Shown: positions 1-10,935 of the stretch, piece after piece
How the letters are laid out: each line of letters starts with the position of its first letter
Position numbering within the stretch: position 1 is the stretch's first letter
From: Skeletonema tropicum
Lineage: Eukaryota > Bacillariophyta > Thalassiosirophyceae > Thalassiosirales > Thalassiosiraceae
DNA length: 64,000 bases
Assembly (NCBI GenBank): GCA_037178625.1
Contig: CM074129.1
Span: 2,976,001 to 3,040,000, forward strand
Reading direction: 5' to 3'
Translations under genes and position numbers: made by a program
Notes under the pieces: generated by a model
Seen by the model: only the letters and a program-made list of their open reading frames with translations
Told to the model about the DNA's origin: nothing
Databases searched by the model: none

Positions 1-100
1 AACACGCTGTCTCCTGCACTACGCCACGACCTTTTACTTCGCTCTATTGACGCTATATAATAAGTAATCTGACAGCTGCACAAACGTGTAATACTTATAT

Positions 101-1534
101 TTACTCTAGCCATTTAGATGGGGTAGGATACGCAATCCCTTTTTCTCCAAATCTACTCTCTTCAAACTTTCTCTCTCCGTTTAGAATTGATCTCAGACTC
201 TTGCTAAACTTAGAACCTTCATTCTTAGTCTCAATTTCGATTTTGTCAGATTCAGATGTAGCTGGTGCAGTAATTGATGCACTCAACTCTTCGGCAGCTT
301 TCAGCCTGCATTCCCTGACCTTTTCTGCTTCCTCAGCTGTCATTCCTTCCTCAATGATGGGTGCTACTTCTTCTACTTCAGATTCATCTACAAGAGCCAA
401 GGGCTGGGATGGATCCTGAAACCAGCAGCCTTCTTCTCTGTTAATGAATGCTGCATTAAAGACACTAACACCATCTCTTTCATCAAACTCCTTCATAAAT
501 GCATCTTTGTCAGCTGGTTCACCTATGCAGAAGATTGATGTTCCACTTCCTGACATCATAACATGATCAAAACCTTCTACCTCCAACAATTCATCTTTTA
601 GCGCCTTGAGTTCAGGCAGACAATCAAACGCAGGTTGTTCCAGATCATTAATGTAATATTTATCATCAGTATTCACAACACCTTCTCTCAGAAATAAATC
701 ACATAACATTTGTGGATCCTCAGTGCTGAGCTGATCGTAATCAAGAGCTTTGAATACCTTTGGCGTAGACAAGCCCAAGTTTGGCTTGACAATCGAAAGC
801 TTGGCTCCAGATGGAAGAGGAGGATCTATCGGAGTCATGATTTCACCTCGACCAGTGCAATAAGCTGTGCCGCGTGAGAGGAAGAATGTAATATCAGATC
901 CCAGTGCACCTGACCATTCAATAAGCTGTATATGCACGAGAAAGTTTTTGTCAAAAGTAGTTCACCAAACATCAAATACAATGGAAAATCATCATTCCAT
1001 TCTTACCTGTTCCAAAGTAGCTGGTCTGCCCATCAATTCATTTGCACCCCACATAGCTGTCGCTGCATTGGCACTTCCTCCACCTAGTCCAGCCTGTGCT
1101 GGACATCTCTTGAACAAATCAGCGTTGAAGTAGACACTTGTCTTTCCGGTCTTCTCTCTCATCAATTCCAAAGCACGCAACACTAAATTGGACGAGTCGG
1201 TTGGAACACCGTCCATATTACATGTGAATTCATCTGCATCGCCATAGTTGTTTAGTGAAAGGGTGAGAGTATCACCAAATCCTACTGCTTGGAAAAGAGA
1301 CGCAAGATCATGAAATCCATCTTCTCGCTTCCGAATAATGCGTAGAAAAAGATTAATTTTGCATGGACTGAATAGAGATAGAGATTCGGGGGCAGAAGAC
1401 TCTGCTGTTGTTGCGTGGAGGTGTGACTTTTGGATGTTGCCAAGCCGTGATGTCGAAGACGAAACAAAGCCATTAACTGGCACAGCAGCGCAAGATGCTG
1501 CGAAAAGCAGAGCGAATAACTTCGTCGAGATCAT
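101..1534 (-). CDS. ispE: 4-diphosphocytidyl-2-C-methyl-D-erythritol kinase, plastid-targeted
   Basis: This is the GHMP-family kinase that phosphorylates CDP-methylerythritol in the plastid MEP isoprenoid pathway. There are two exons, complement(1007..1534) and complement(101..925). The 81-nt intron has a GTAAG donor and a TACAG acceptor and joins in phase 0, giving 450 residues. I see the substrate-binding segment PCKINLFLRI near residue 57, the GHMP ATP loop GLGGGSANAA near 155 and the C-terminal GSGTSIFCIG loop. The ATG at 1534 gives a hydrophobic signal peptide ending VNGFVSS, like the bipartite diatom plastid leader with Phe after the cleavage site; the open frame upstream of it has no further ATG. 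A charged C-terminal tail of about 100 residues extends beyond the usual length of roughly 280-400. The gene lies 232 bp downstream of the checkpoint kinase gene on the same strand. Confidence 0.9.
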
Positions 1535-1766
1535 TGTTGCATGCCTGTTCGTTGTCAACCGCTACTACTACTGCTATCCAGACCTTCAGCCGGGAAGAGA
1601 AGATGCATCATTCAGTGAAGTTGTCTTCGTTGTTTTGGGCGAAGATCTTCAAGCTACACGTCACAGGGCAAAAAGAGAAGTGACAAAAAAGAGAGCAGAT
1701 GCAAGATGCGATGATGAAGAAGATACCTCCATGCCATGTTGCCATGAGTGTATTTTATTTTATGCA

Positions 1767-4700
1767 TCATCTTTTCTTTGGTAGGTGCGTGAATAGTTGA
1801 TTGAGGTGGGTAGAAATCTGTCGAGACCGATCTACGTCAATGTATTCATCAAAGGCAACTCTAAGATCACGCAAGCATTTCCTCTCTGAGCCCAATTCAA
1901 AATTAAGAAGAGAATGGAAAAGACTTTGCCATAGATCTTTCTGCCAATACCTTCGAAGCACCTTATTTAGACGCCAGTTTCCAGTATTCTTATCTTTCAC
2001 GACTTCCATGTGCGAACCAAATAGTAAGATGAAAGCAGAAGCACAAAGACCAAAGTAGTCTAGATCGACTCCCCATGGCAGGCCTTCACGCATCATTCCG
2101 CATTCCATGTCTTCAGCGGCAATAGATCCTTTGAACAGAGTGCGGAGAGGATCTTCTCCTTGTCTAGTCACTTTTGCAAGATCAATAGCTCTTCCAAAAT
2201 CGACGAGCATCAAGTCACAGCCTCCCACACCATTCCCAGCCTTTGACGATGTTAGGACCCAATTATCAGGCTTCACATCGCAGTGCAGTACCTTTCCTTC
2301 TTCGTGTAGCGACTCTAGATGCCGAAGCATTCGTGAAGTATAATATATAGCAATAAGTTCGGGTACGTTGCCCATGATTTTCTTGTATGTGTTGGCAACA
2401 TCAATTAGATTCATTCCAGACTCTGAACCCGCTGTCATCATGAACAGACCACCCTGAGAGAACGCATAGAGAGCCTCCGAACGAGGGAATGGATAGAATC
2501 CAGATGAATCGGGCTGCACTCTCTTTTCTACTTCTAACAATAACGAGTATTCGTGCGCAAGACTGCCAATTGGAGCCTGAATTTTCAAAGCTCTTCGCTG
2601 ACTTTCTTCGTTAGACTCTTCCGAAGAAACGTCAACCAGTAGCACAACGCCGTAGACACCTCGACCAAGTTCATTGACGATTGTTGCTGATTCGCCACCC
2701 AAGAAATCAACATTGGTCCCAGAGATGAATGACTTGCGAAGGAGTGCTTTGGGTAGTGGTTTGCCTCTGTGATCAAAGATACTGAAACCAGAATGCGATT
2801 TCTTTGCTGCTTTCATGCACGATCGAAGTGCGGTTTCCGTACTTTTTCTGTGCTCAATCGTGTATTCAACTGCACGAAGAAGGCTTCCTTTGTGTTTCAG
2901 CTTTGAGTATTCATCTGATAACTGCAGGTTATTCGTCCTCGTCCTTTCATTATCAAGAGCATCATCAATCCTACTGATGTCACCGAAGCTAGGAGGACAA
3001 GCGTTTTCTGCATCATCCCATATCTTCGGTTTCTTTGCAGCGGATTCTCCAGTTTCGTCCGAGAAGATAGCAAAGCTCAACCCACCGTCGACAGACTTTG
3101 GCTTTGAATCATTTGGAGAGCATGTATTTTCATCCGAGAAGATTGAAAAGCCAGCAGCCGAAGCTTTCTTGGGAGAATCATTAACGTTGCAGCTGCCTAT
3201 ACCATCCATAACATCACCAATGACACTTAACGACGCTGTATCTTCCCCCGAATCCCTTCTTGCTTCCTTTTTCTTTGAACCAAGGACGCTTCCAGATTTG
3301 CTGGGAAAAGTTGGACGCTTCATGCTCGGCACCTTCTTCCGTGATGACGCAACCGGTTTCGAGTCTGCGGGGCTACTATCTAGACCAGTCAAGACGTTAC
3401 CAAGCAGTGAATAAGAAGCCGTGTCTTCGGCAGCATGTTGCTGACCTTTCGACTTTGAGTCATCGTCTTCATCATCTTGAAAGATCGAAAAACCACCGCC
3501 AACATTGTTTTGTTTATTGTCGTCGTGAATGGCAAACGAAGCACCGTTGGAAGTGTTGGTTACCTCATCATTGAAGTTATTGCGTGATGAGGAAAACAGA
3601 GGCTTTCCAGGACTCTCAACTCGAGAAACATTTGCATTCGGACTGCAAAACATCATGCTGATCTCTGCATTGGCCAGTTTTGTATTGATAGTTTCTTCGG
3701 CTCTGATAAAACTGCCGTTCAGCTGGGAGCTTCCCGAAGTGGTGTTGAGAGACTCATTGTTGTTCTTGTATTCCACGTTGGTATTGGCTCCAAACAAAAC
3801 CTTGCGAGTGCTGCCATTTGAATGAGGCTCCAGAGCGCGAGCTTTCATGCCACTCCGAAGGCTTGATTTCAACAAACCACTCTTAGGCTTTTCTATCAGT
3901 TGTGCAACGTGTTCATCAAACTCTGCAGTGCATTCCTCCATATCTTCATCTTCAATCGAAGTCTCAACATCCATTTGAGACGTGTCGTTTTCATCGTCGT
4001 CAGATTCTTGTTTCAACAAATTAAAGTTCTCTTCAGATGATACGAGGTTGTAGTAACGCCGTTCGAGCCGTATTTCCTCAAAGCAACATTCCTGGCCTGA
4101 ACTATCTGCTTTCAAGAGTTCTTTATCATACCCACCACCACCGCTGACACTTTTGGTGGCTTTTGCCATTTGCTTCTCAGGCCTCTTATTATTGACCTTT
4201 TCTCTCTCAATAATGTCACGACGATCATCAGACTTGGGCTCGTACTTACGGTGATCTGATTCCATCTTGCTAGGGTTTTTCATGTAGCGTAATGGATCAC
4301 GTGCCAATCTTTCTGCCGTTCCACCATCTAGCCTTTGTCTCAATGAACGATCATCAACCTTTTTACTTGATAATTCATTGCCGTCTCTATTATCATCATC
4401 ACAACAATCATCATCAACAAAGACCTCAAATGGGGCTGCTGCGAAACCCGACGAAGTTTGCCTGCTACCATATCCAGCACTATCGTGTGCAGTACCAACA
4501 ATGGAATCTTCCACAGCTGATGCAGGATTCTTCAATCCATACCCTCGCTCATTCCATGATTCAGGACGCATTCTGTTTTCCTTGACACGTTCACTCTCCT
4601 TGGCCAACTGACGGCCTCTCTGCGCGTCGTCGTTGTCGTCATCATTCAATACATTTTCTGAATTTTCATCATTATCTTGGAAAATGCTAAAACCTGCAGA

Positions 4701-5618
4701 ATTGTTTTCATTGATTCTACTCAGCTGGCGAGATTTTTGTGTCTGGAGATGACGAGTTCTGTCCCTGTTGAATCCACTACCTCGATTATTTGCTGCCAAG
4801 CCAGCAGATGAAATTGAATTCAATGCTCCTCGCCCATCTTCATCATCATCGCCGCCGTCGAAATCATCCTCATTGGCCTGGCTTGCATTCAACCAGTGCC
4901 GACTCATTCTTCTCAAGAACTGTTTCTGACGTTCCTCCAGAAACTTTTTAGGTTCAGCTCCCACCGACAATGCCTTTTGAAAGATCTTTTCTGTGAATTG
5001 AAAGTCCTCAGCCTTTTCAGCCACCCACGCCCAAGCTACCCAAAATAGTGCAGTGAGAGTGCCCACCTTAATCTTACTCATGAGTTTAAACACCTCGGAC
5101 GGATTGGAAGTTTTGTCAGCATAGAGAATACAAGTCCGAATAAATCGAATATCATTCTGATACGCTGGGTTGAGAAATGGCCGATACATGAATGTACGCG
5201 CACATCGTTCCATAATTAGAAACTGCCTCTGTGAATCTGACGGATACGATTCTCGAACGTGTTTGATGTAAAGGACCCAATAGCGCATGGGATCATAATC
5301 TAAATGATCTCTGTCAATGGTGGATGGATCAAAGCCCAGCTCGTTTGTCATCCGTTCTCTCAAGTGATCTGCCTCCTCCTTCGTCAACTCTCGAGTGGGA
5401 CCATCGCCAGTAATCTCCTTCACTTGCCTCTGCAGCCATTCTACCGCTTTTTCACTCCGCCTCACCAACTTTTCATACTTCTTCGTCTTCTCTTCAATGG
5501 CCATCATTTCAGCCGATGATGTTCCAAAGGCGCGTTTTGAAAGCGATTTGGTGGAACGGCCGCATTCGAGAGGTGCGGCGTTTTCCTTGGAGAGCTCCCA
5601 ATCATGTTGTGAGGACAT
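1767..5618 (-). CDS. BUB1: MadBub-type spindle checkpoint kinase (BUB1/BUBR1)
   Basis: This single-exon gene of 1,283 residues encodes a complete ancestral-type MadBub that acts at kinetochores and in the mitotic checkpoint complex. In order it carries: KEN box 1 in WELSKEN (residues 11-13); the Mad3/BUB1 TPR domain (about 60-245); an ABBA motif FSIFQD (310); a second KEN (346); an ABBA motif FEVFVD (397); a GLEBS-like Bub3-binding FEEIR (513); further ABBA-type motifs at 695, 710, 824 and 849 and a degenerate one at 945; and a kinase domain from about 982. The kinase looks active: GRGVYG loop, Lys in ALKI (1012), HCDVKPDN (1112-1119), DFG (1140) and the BUB1-like activation segment LFKGS. 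I chose the ATG at 5618, in GCCATCATGTCC context, because the upstream codons start only with GTG. Identity is firm; one gene probably does the work of both BUB1 and BUBR1. Confidence 0.93.
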   Translation of the reverse strand: MSSQHDWELSKENAAPLECGRSTKSLSKRAFGTSSAEMMAIEEKTKKYEKLVRRSEKAVEWLQRQVKEITGDGPTRELTKEEADHLRERMTNELGFDPSTIDRDHLDYDPMRYWVLYIKHVRESYPSDSQRQFLIMERCARTFMYRPFLNPAYQNDIRFIRTCILYADKTSNPSEVFKLMSKIKVGTLTALFWVAWAWVAEKAEDFQFTEKIFQKALSVGAEPKKFLEERQKQFLRRMSRHWLNASQANEDDFDGGDDDEDGRGALNSISSAGLAANNRGSGFNRDRTRHLQTQKSRQLSRINENNSAGFSIFQDNDENSENVLNDDDNDDAQRGRQLAKESERVKENRMRPESWNERGYGLKNPASAVEDSIVGTAHDSAGYGSRQTSSGFAAAPFEVFVDDDCCDDDNRDGNELSSKKVDDRSLRQRLDGGTAERLARDPLRYMKNPSKMESDHRKYEPKSDDRRDIIEREKVNNKRPEKQMAKATKSVSGGGGYDKELLKADSSGQECCFEEIRLERRYYNLVSSEENFNLLKQESDDDENDTSQMDVETSIEDEDMEECTAEFDEHVAQLIEKPKSGLLKSSLRSGMKARALEPHSNGSTRKVLFGANTNVEYKNNNESLNTTSGSSQLNGSFIRAEETINTKLANAEISMMFCSPNANVSRVESPGKPLFSSSRNNFNDEVTNTSNGASFAIHDDNKQNNVGGGFSIFQDDEDDDSKSKGQQHAAEDTASYSLLGNVLTGLDSSPADSKPVASSRKKVPSMKRPTFPSKSGSVLGSKKKEARRDSGEDTASLSVIGDVMDGIGSCNVNDSPKKASAAGFSIFSDENTCSPNDSKPKSVDGGLSFAIFSDETGESAAKKPKIWDDAENACPPSFGDISRIDDALDNERTRTNNLQLSDEYSKLKHKGSLLRAVEYTIEHRKSTETALRSCMKAAKKSHSGFSIFDHRGKPLPKALLRKSFISGTNVDFLGGESATIVNELGRGVYGVVLLVDVSSEESNEESQRRALKIQAPIGSLAHEYSLLLEVEKRVQPDSSGFYPFPRSEALYAFSQGGLFMMTAGSESGMNLIDVANTYKKIMGNVPELIAIYYTSRMLRHLESLHEEGKVLHCDVKPDNWVLTSSKAGNGVGGCDLMLVDFGRAIDLAKVTRQGEDPLRTLFKGSIAAEDMECGMMREGLPWGVDLDYFGLCASAFILLFGSHMEVVKDKNTGNWRLNKVLRRYWQKDLWQSLFHSLLNFELGSERKCLRDLRVAFDEYIDVDRSRQISTHLNQLFTHLPKKR

Positions 5619-6065
5619 GATGGCGGCCACTCGTTCTTATGCAATCAGTTGTAGAGGAGCTGATTTGCTGCGAGCGAGAGCATCGCACGCATGGTTGGCA
5701 TGATTCCACATGCAAGTGAAAGTAACGGCTCAATCAATCGCTGATCTAAATAAATCATCAACGATTTTTTTGAATGGTTTCTTGCAAAAAGGGGGCTCCC
5801 CGTCAAAAATCATCGCGATATGTAAATCGACATGAGGGTCATTTGTATCTCTAGCGCTTGTCCTTGGCCTTGGTCCTTCACTCTTTAGAGATATGCAAGC
5901 CTGGGTAAATACAGAGGGTATGGAGGAAAATAGTAGGGATACTAAGCTGTGGCTAATTAACATAATGAATGCTGTGTTTTGAAGAAAGCTCAGCATAGTG
6001 GCACGAGGGAACTGCTCATTCTCCTTTTTGTCCATGTACAACAACAACATCTCCAGTCGAAGTGA
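5619..6065. other. intergenic, upstream of the checkpoint kinase gene
   Basis: No gene is supported here. The minus-strand open frame at 5730-6050 has no recognisable domain. The word ctccccgtcaaaa occurs near 5796 and again near 6404 in the same orientation, so part of this DNA belongs to the duplicated block that surrounds the F-box gene. Confidence 0.5.
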
Positions 6066-6300
6066 AGATGAGTGACTAATCTACACATTACTTCTTATGA
6101 ATACTTTTACTCTTCAATCGCGAGTAAAACTAACAAAAGATTTGCCACGAAGCGACAAAAAATCCTGTGTAGCAGGAGCCAAGATAGAAACACACCTCAG
6201 TACGATTTTGTATCATGTCATCCGCCTGGGAAAAGAGTAACGTGATCATTTCAATCCGGTAGGAGCAGCATCCAGCTTCATCCTACATAATGAACGTGTA
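6066..6300 (-). pseudogene. decayed copy of the 3' end of the M6 metalloprotease gene
   Basis: This stretch aligns by eye, in the same orientation, to 7788-8045, which holds the 3' flank and last ~50 codons of the intact protease gene. Shared words include gactaatctaca, gatttgc, ttttgtatcatgtcatccg and catccagcttc. Indels destroy the frame. It lies on the other side of the F-box/SPRY gene, so that gene sits between the protease gene and a partial duplicate of its tail. Confidence 0.8.
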
Positions 6301-6567
6301 TAGGTAAGAATACTTATGCGTCGCGGGGAGAAGGTTGCCTGCCTCCAACAAGAGCCCTTTGTTATATACATTCTTCGTCGGGGAGCCGGAACGGAAAGGG
6401 GGTCTCCCCGTCAAAACAAAGGAAAATCTTCGAATCCCTCTTTTGACACCGCTCCTCGACCTTCTCGAATCTTCTTTATTTTGATGCATCATGCATCATG
6501 ATGCAAACAAGGTATTGCAGTACCATAGAGAGTGAAGTCGGCATTGCTTGTTCATTATTCCACAACC

Positions 6568-7425
6568 ATGCTGAAGATCGAAGACTTTTCCCTAGACATT
6601 TATCTGCACATAGCTCCCTATCTCAATGGACCGTCCGGTTTACTTGAGTTTGCTCTTATGAGCAAGCACTTGTGGACGGCAATGGATGAGGTAGTCCGTC
6701 AGCTCTTGGAGAAAGTATTCAACAGCGGAAGAGCGTGCATGTCTACCCCGACGTGACGGAGACTCATGGTTTGGAATTTACAACGAGTTTCTCAACCTCC
6801 GTAAGCCTCTGAGGTTCGATCAGGTGATAGGCAGTGATCTAGAGCATGGCGTTTGCGATAGCACCGTTCAATCACCAGTAATTGGTGTCAAGGAGGTGGA
6901 TGATGGCTGCGCTATCAGTAACCATGTCATGAGAGCTGGAAAGCATTTGTGTCATTTGATAGAGCGGGTATGTGTGATCTCTTCAGCGGAGAGTTGTGCG
7001 TCGGCGTGATTCGCCCAACCCGCCTAGACAATCGAGGGTTGTCTGGATTTGTGCCATGGGACGATGAGTATAAGTGGTATCCGGAGCTCGCAAAGGAACG
7101 AACCGAGAAGTGGGGCAATGGTAATGTGGACTATTGTGCGTATTTCTCCAACGGTGGGGGTTGCTACTTTGGTAATTACAGTAACCCTGACCCGAAAGAA
7201 GAGGATTGGTTCATCGAGGAGTGGCCGGGTACGGAGTGCTGTTCCTTTCGCGACAATATGGGATTGCTGTTGGATCTTGATGAAGGTACCCTTTCTTTAT
7301 TCAAAAATGATAAAAAGCTTGGAGTGATGAAAGAAGGTCTCACGGGCGAATATTGTTGGATGGTATTGCTTAGGCACTGCGGTATTGGCATCAATCGAGC
7401 GGCCATTCCCAATGGTGCCTTGTAG
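6568..7425 (+). pseudogene. F-box-like/SPRY (B30.2) protein, two frameshifts
   Basis: The N-terminal part has an F-box-like segment (SLDIYLHIAPYL, then LLEFALMSKHLW). The rest reads as a SPRY domain, with HGVCDSTVQSPVIGVKEV, ISNHVMRAGKH, GLSGFVPW, a YFGNY segment and LGVMKEGLTGEYCWMV. The reading frame must change twice: one base too many near 6724, and one base short in the T-run at 6946-6948. The two shifts compensate, so the full span is exactly 286 codons. That balance, and similar breaks in neighbouring genes, suggests sequence error as much as true decay. The start at 6568 has an ACC-ATG context; an in-frame ATG at 6532 is possible. Proteins of this type are usually substrate-binding subunits, but the partner cannot be told from sequence. 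Confidence 0.7.
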
Positions 7426-7787
7426 CGAAGTGCCCTGGCCATAACATGAGATCCATATGTCACCCTCGTTTGTCACCTTCTGGAGTTGTTTGAACCTTGA
7501 ACCAGATCATGAGAAATTTGTAATGGGAATATGCATATTCATAATCACACTCACAATTCAATAGAATACTATTGTAGTGAATTCTAATGTAAGTCATTCA
7601 GCAGCATTATCAAAGAGCAAATTTTGAGACAAATTTTGAGATTTTAGTATGAAATCTAAGTGCCTTTATGATTGCTTCATCGTGCTCTTTTGTTGCTTCA
7701 CGTAATAGCACTCTGCTCTGTACCTCACCATTCAACTATTGCACAGTCCTTATAGGTATTGCCAATGCAGGAGATTTGATAAAAGTG
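7426..7787. other. intergenic spacer between convergent genes
   Basis: This is AT-rich DNA between the end of the F-box/SPRY gene and the 3' end of the protease gene. I see no coding or RNA feature; from 7788 it becomes the protease 3' flank that is duplicated at 6066. Confidence 0.4.
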
Positions 7788-7873
7788 AAGATGATGGACT
7801 AATCTACATTACATACATCTTATGAACACAGCTTTATACAGTCGCAAGCAAGCCTCACCACAGATTTGCTATG

Positions 7874-10711
7874 TCATTGTTGATTAAAAATACTGTTGTA
7901 ACAGGTGCCAAGAAACACACTTGTGAAGTCACCACTGACACTTCCAGTATAGTTTTGTATCATGTCATCCGTCTGGGTGAAGAGTACCGTGAACATTTCG
8001 TTACCGTGCGAGCAACATCCAGCTTCGCCCTGCACAATGAACTCGTAGCATGCCTCTCGGGGTAGACAAATCGCCTGAGAATTTACACTGCATTCACCAA
8101 GAGGACCTGCCGAAAGAATGATCTGCTCAGAGTCATCAACTAGTTTCCAGCTTAGCTCTCGTTCGGCATTTGCAAACTCGAGCCTAAACAATGACATGGT
8201 TGTATCGCCACATATGTCGCTGTAATTTGCGAGACAAGCGCTTCCAAACATGGCTGTCTGACTTTCACCGAAGTCATTGCTTCCACTTGCAATCACCTTT
8301 CCATCAAATTTGACAGAGTACAATACTCGATGCCCTACTACGTGATGAACTAAGTCGTGAAGGGCAAATGTGTAGCATGCATCAAAAGGTATGCATGCCT
8401 CTTTCGTATGGAGGCCACCATTACTGTCGACTTCTTCGGAGAGTAAGACTTCTCCAAAGATGTCTTCTACATCCCAGCTGACTCCCTCGACAAAATCTCC
8501 CCCTTCAAATGTAATCTCAAGAAGTCCGTTTTGGCTTCCGCACAGTCCAGATGGCTCAAGTGATGGCTCAGGTGAAGAACTTGCACTAGGGCCAGCGCTA
8601 GGTTCTACTAATGGATGCAGCGTTGGAGACTTGGTTGGCTTTGAAGAAATTCGTGTGGGCGTCATCGTGGGAGGCACCGCAATGCACTTTAGATCCGTCT
8701 CGTCATGGCTGCCAAATTCACTTCCTGATGCTAGCTTTTGTCCATTTAATCGAACGCTGTATCCACCTAAACCATGATTGCAGCAAATTCCATCATTGCC
8801 ACCATCGCTTATCGTAAAAGTGTAGCACTTGGCTGGCAAACACTCCTCAACTTTGTACTGACTGTAGCTATTATGGACGTCACCCGACAAGGCCAGCTTG
8901 TTGCCGTATGTTTCGGTCAATGTCCAAGATACTTCGTTTCCTTTTCCATCAGTAAGTAGTGTTAACTCGAAATGAACCTCATCAGGCTGGCAAGGAGATG
9001 ATAGTAGTATCGAGAAAGTCATTTGTAGCCCCGGAGTACTGATCCCGGAGATGAAATGATTTGTCCGAGTCAGAACCCCTTGTGCGTATGAGTCAGTGTT
9101 TGGAAATGGACCGAGCGTTGGATGATTTCCGCTGGGAGATAGAAAGTCGACCCCAAAGTAATAGTCAAAACGAAACAAGTCTCCATAATCTCCGTAGTTG
9201 TTACCTTTTTCGAGATCGTACCGTCCATCAGCTTGGAGTAGAGCGACAGCATAATGTTTGTTGTTAGCTGGCCATCCAAGCTGACCGGGATACCCTTCGT
9301 TTCCAATCATCGAAGCGTTTTCGTCGATATGCCAAATAGCGAGCCCACCAAGTTGGTGAAGCACATCAAAGCTGCCAGGTTGGCGATTCTCAATGAGAAG
9401 ATATTCGTTTGGTGCATATCCCAACTCGATTTTGTAGACTTCTGGAAATTGATAGGACTGCCTCAGTGTGTAGTCGCCTTTGTTCGTAATGGTAATAGGA
9501 TCAACCCACCCCAGTTGCATTTTCGACCAAGCGCTCAGTATTGGAGGGTATCTTTGTGATCCGTCGACACCCCATGAGTTGGCCATCAAGTCATAATCTC
9601 CGATACCGGTCCCACTGTTTGAATACAGATCGGGTAGGCCCAAGAAATGTAAAGTTTCGTGTGCTATCACTCCAATCCGAGATATTTCGGAACCACAGAT
9701 TCCCCAGAGGCCGGGATTGATATGGTAGTCACTCACTCGGACGGTCCCATCCGAGCTTGTCCATGGACCATCGTACATGAACCAATTATGTGACCAAATT
9801 CTATTGCTCTCTATAGTTCCATAACAGTCCGATCCACCGAATTCAGCACCGTAGCCCGAATGTATAATGGTAATGGCGTCAATGTAGGGATCGCCTTGGT
9901 CAAAGTCCGTATTGAAATATGACATATCAAACTCTGGATCCGCATCAATAACATCTAAAGATTCTTTTATTGCTTCGAAAATTTTCCCTCCGAGACCAGA
10001 CTTTCTATCGCCATAATATGCTTCTGGTTGAGATAAAGTGATCCAAGGATATACCGTCGTCTGTAGACTGAACTTTCCATACGAGTTGGTCAAAAAGACG
10101 TCGTTGACTGATCCTGTGGGGGCAATGCTTCCACCACCTGGTCCATTGAGAAGAATTTCATAGTCAGAAGGACTCGGAAGGACTCGGTCTAAATGGTCTG
10201 CGAAACGCATCAACACTACAAGATTACGCAAAGAGCCTTCCGATGATACCTAGCTGCCGTCGATTTGCGCGTTCTTCTTGCTTTTGCAGCTGTCTTCTCC
10301 TCGTTCCGGAGAATGCTTCATCACAAAAGCCACCGCATCTTGCTTTGCGAATCTTGTCAGATGGCCTAGGCGTGCTTCTTCAACCTATTTCGATAGAATG
10401 GTAGACGTAGACGACGACGCAACACCGAATGGAATGCCGGTGCTAATTAGATTCCCACTTGCATCATCAATTTTCGCGTAGACCTTACGCGTCGTATTAG
10501 GATATGAACTATAAGGATCGTCAATGATGGTGTATCCATTCTCATCTTCTTCCCAATGAAAGTGTTCATCTCCTCTAATGTAGATAGGAAGAAGCCCATC
10601 CTGAATGATTGGATTGGGATTTGCAGAGATGGCGTCCGTACCGCGAAAGCGATATGATAAGATTAAGATTATCAGCGAGATTGATGCGAGAAAATCTCTG
10701 ATCGAATTCAT
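7874..10711 (-). CDS. secreted M6-like zinc metalloprotease with two in-frame TAG codons
   Basis: The frame is open from an ATG at 10711 to the stop at 7874 (945 codons) except for two amber codons, at 10385-10387 and 10250-10252. The start gives a signal peptide (MNSIRDFLASISLIILILS). It is followed by a propeptide-like segment (RGDEHFHWEEDENGYTIIDD) and an immune-inhibitor-A/M6-type catalytic domain with the zinc motif HETLHFLGLPD and the downstream GIGDYDLMANSWG. After this come a Cys-rich repeat of about 100 residues, a Pro/Ser/Thr-rich linker and two more copies of the repeat (pattern C-x-P-x-x-C-Y-x-F). The 44 codons between the two TAGs still read like protein. I find no intron with good borders that removes both stops. 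The gene may be a pseudogene, have an odd intron, or be read through. A partial duplicate of its 3' end lies at 6066-6300. Confidence 0.75.
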
Positions 10712-10927
10712 TACGACAATTTGTGTGTGCACCGCTGGTGACAACGAAAAGGGATGTAAGCTGTGGAAGTATGGTGGCAGTGATTGCTGCTTTGAGTTCA
10801 TCGATGGTATTGCAGCATTGCATTGCTTGCTTCATTTTTAATTCACGAGTAAAAAAGCGTGGGACAAAAATCCGGACAGACAAAATGTCCAAGGTCAAGT
10901 CCCGTCTGGGAAAGATTCGAGACCGAG

Positions 10928-10935
10928 TGACGTCA
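10928..10935. promoter_or_regulatory. TGACGTCA palindrome (CRE/bZIP-type site)
   Basis: A perfect TGACGTCA lies 84 bp upstream of the RraA start, in the 307-bp divergent promoter shared with the M6 protease. This is the classical bZIP/CREB binding sequence, and diatoms have many bZIP factors, including CO2/cAMP-responsive ones. One site alone is weak evidence of regulation. Confidence 0.4.

Noticed and set aside
10278..10481. Plus-strand open frame opposite the M6 protease N-terminus
   Set aside because: It has no domain and its reverse strand encodes the conserved propeptide, so it is a shadow frame.
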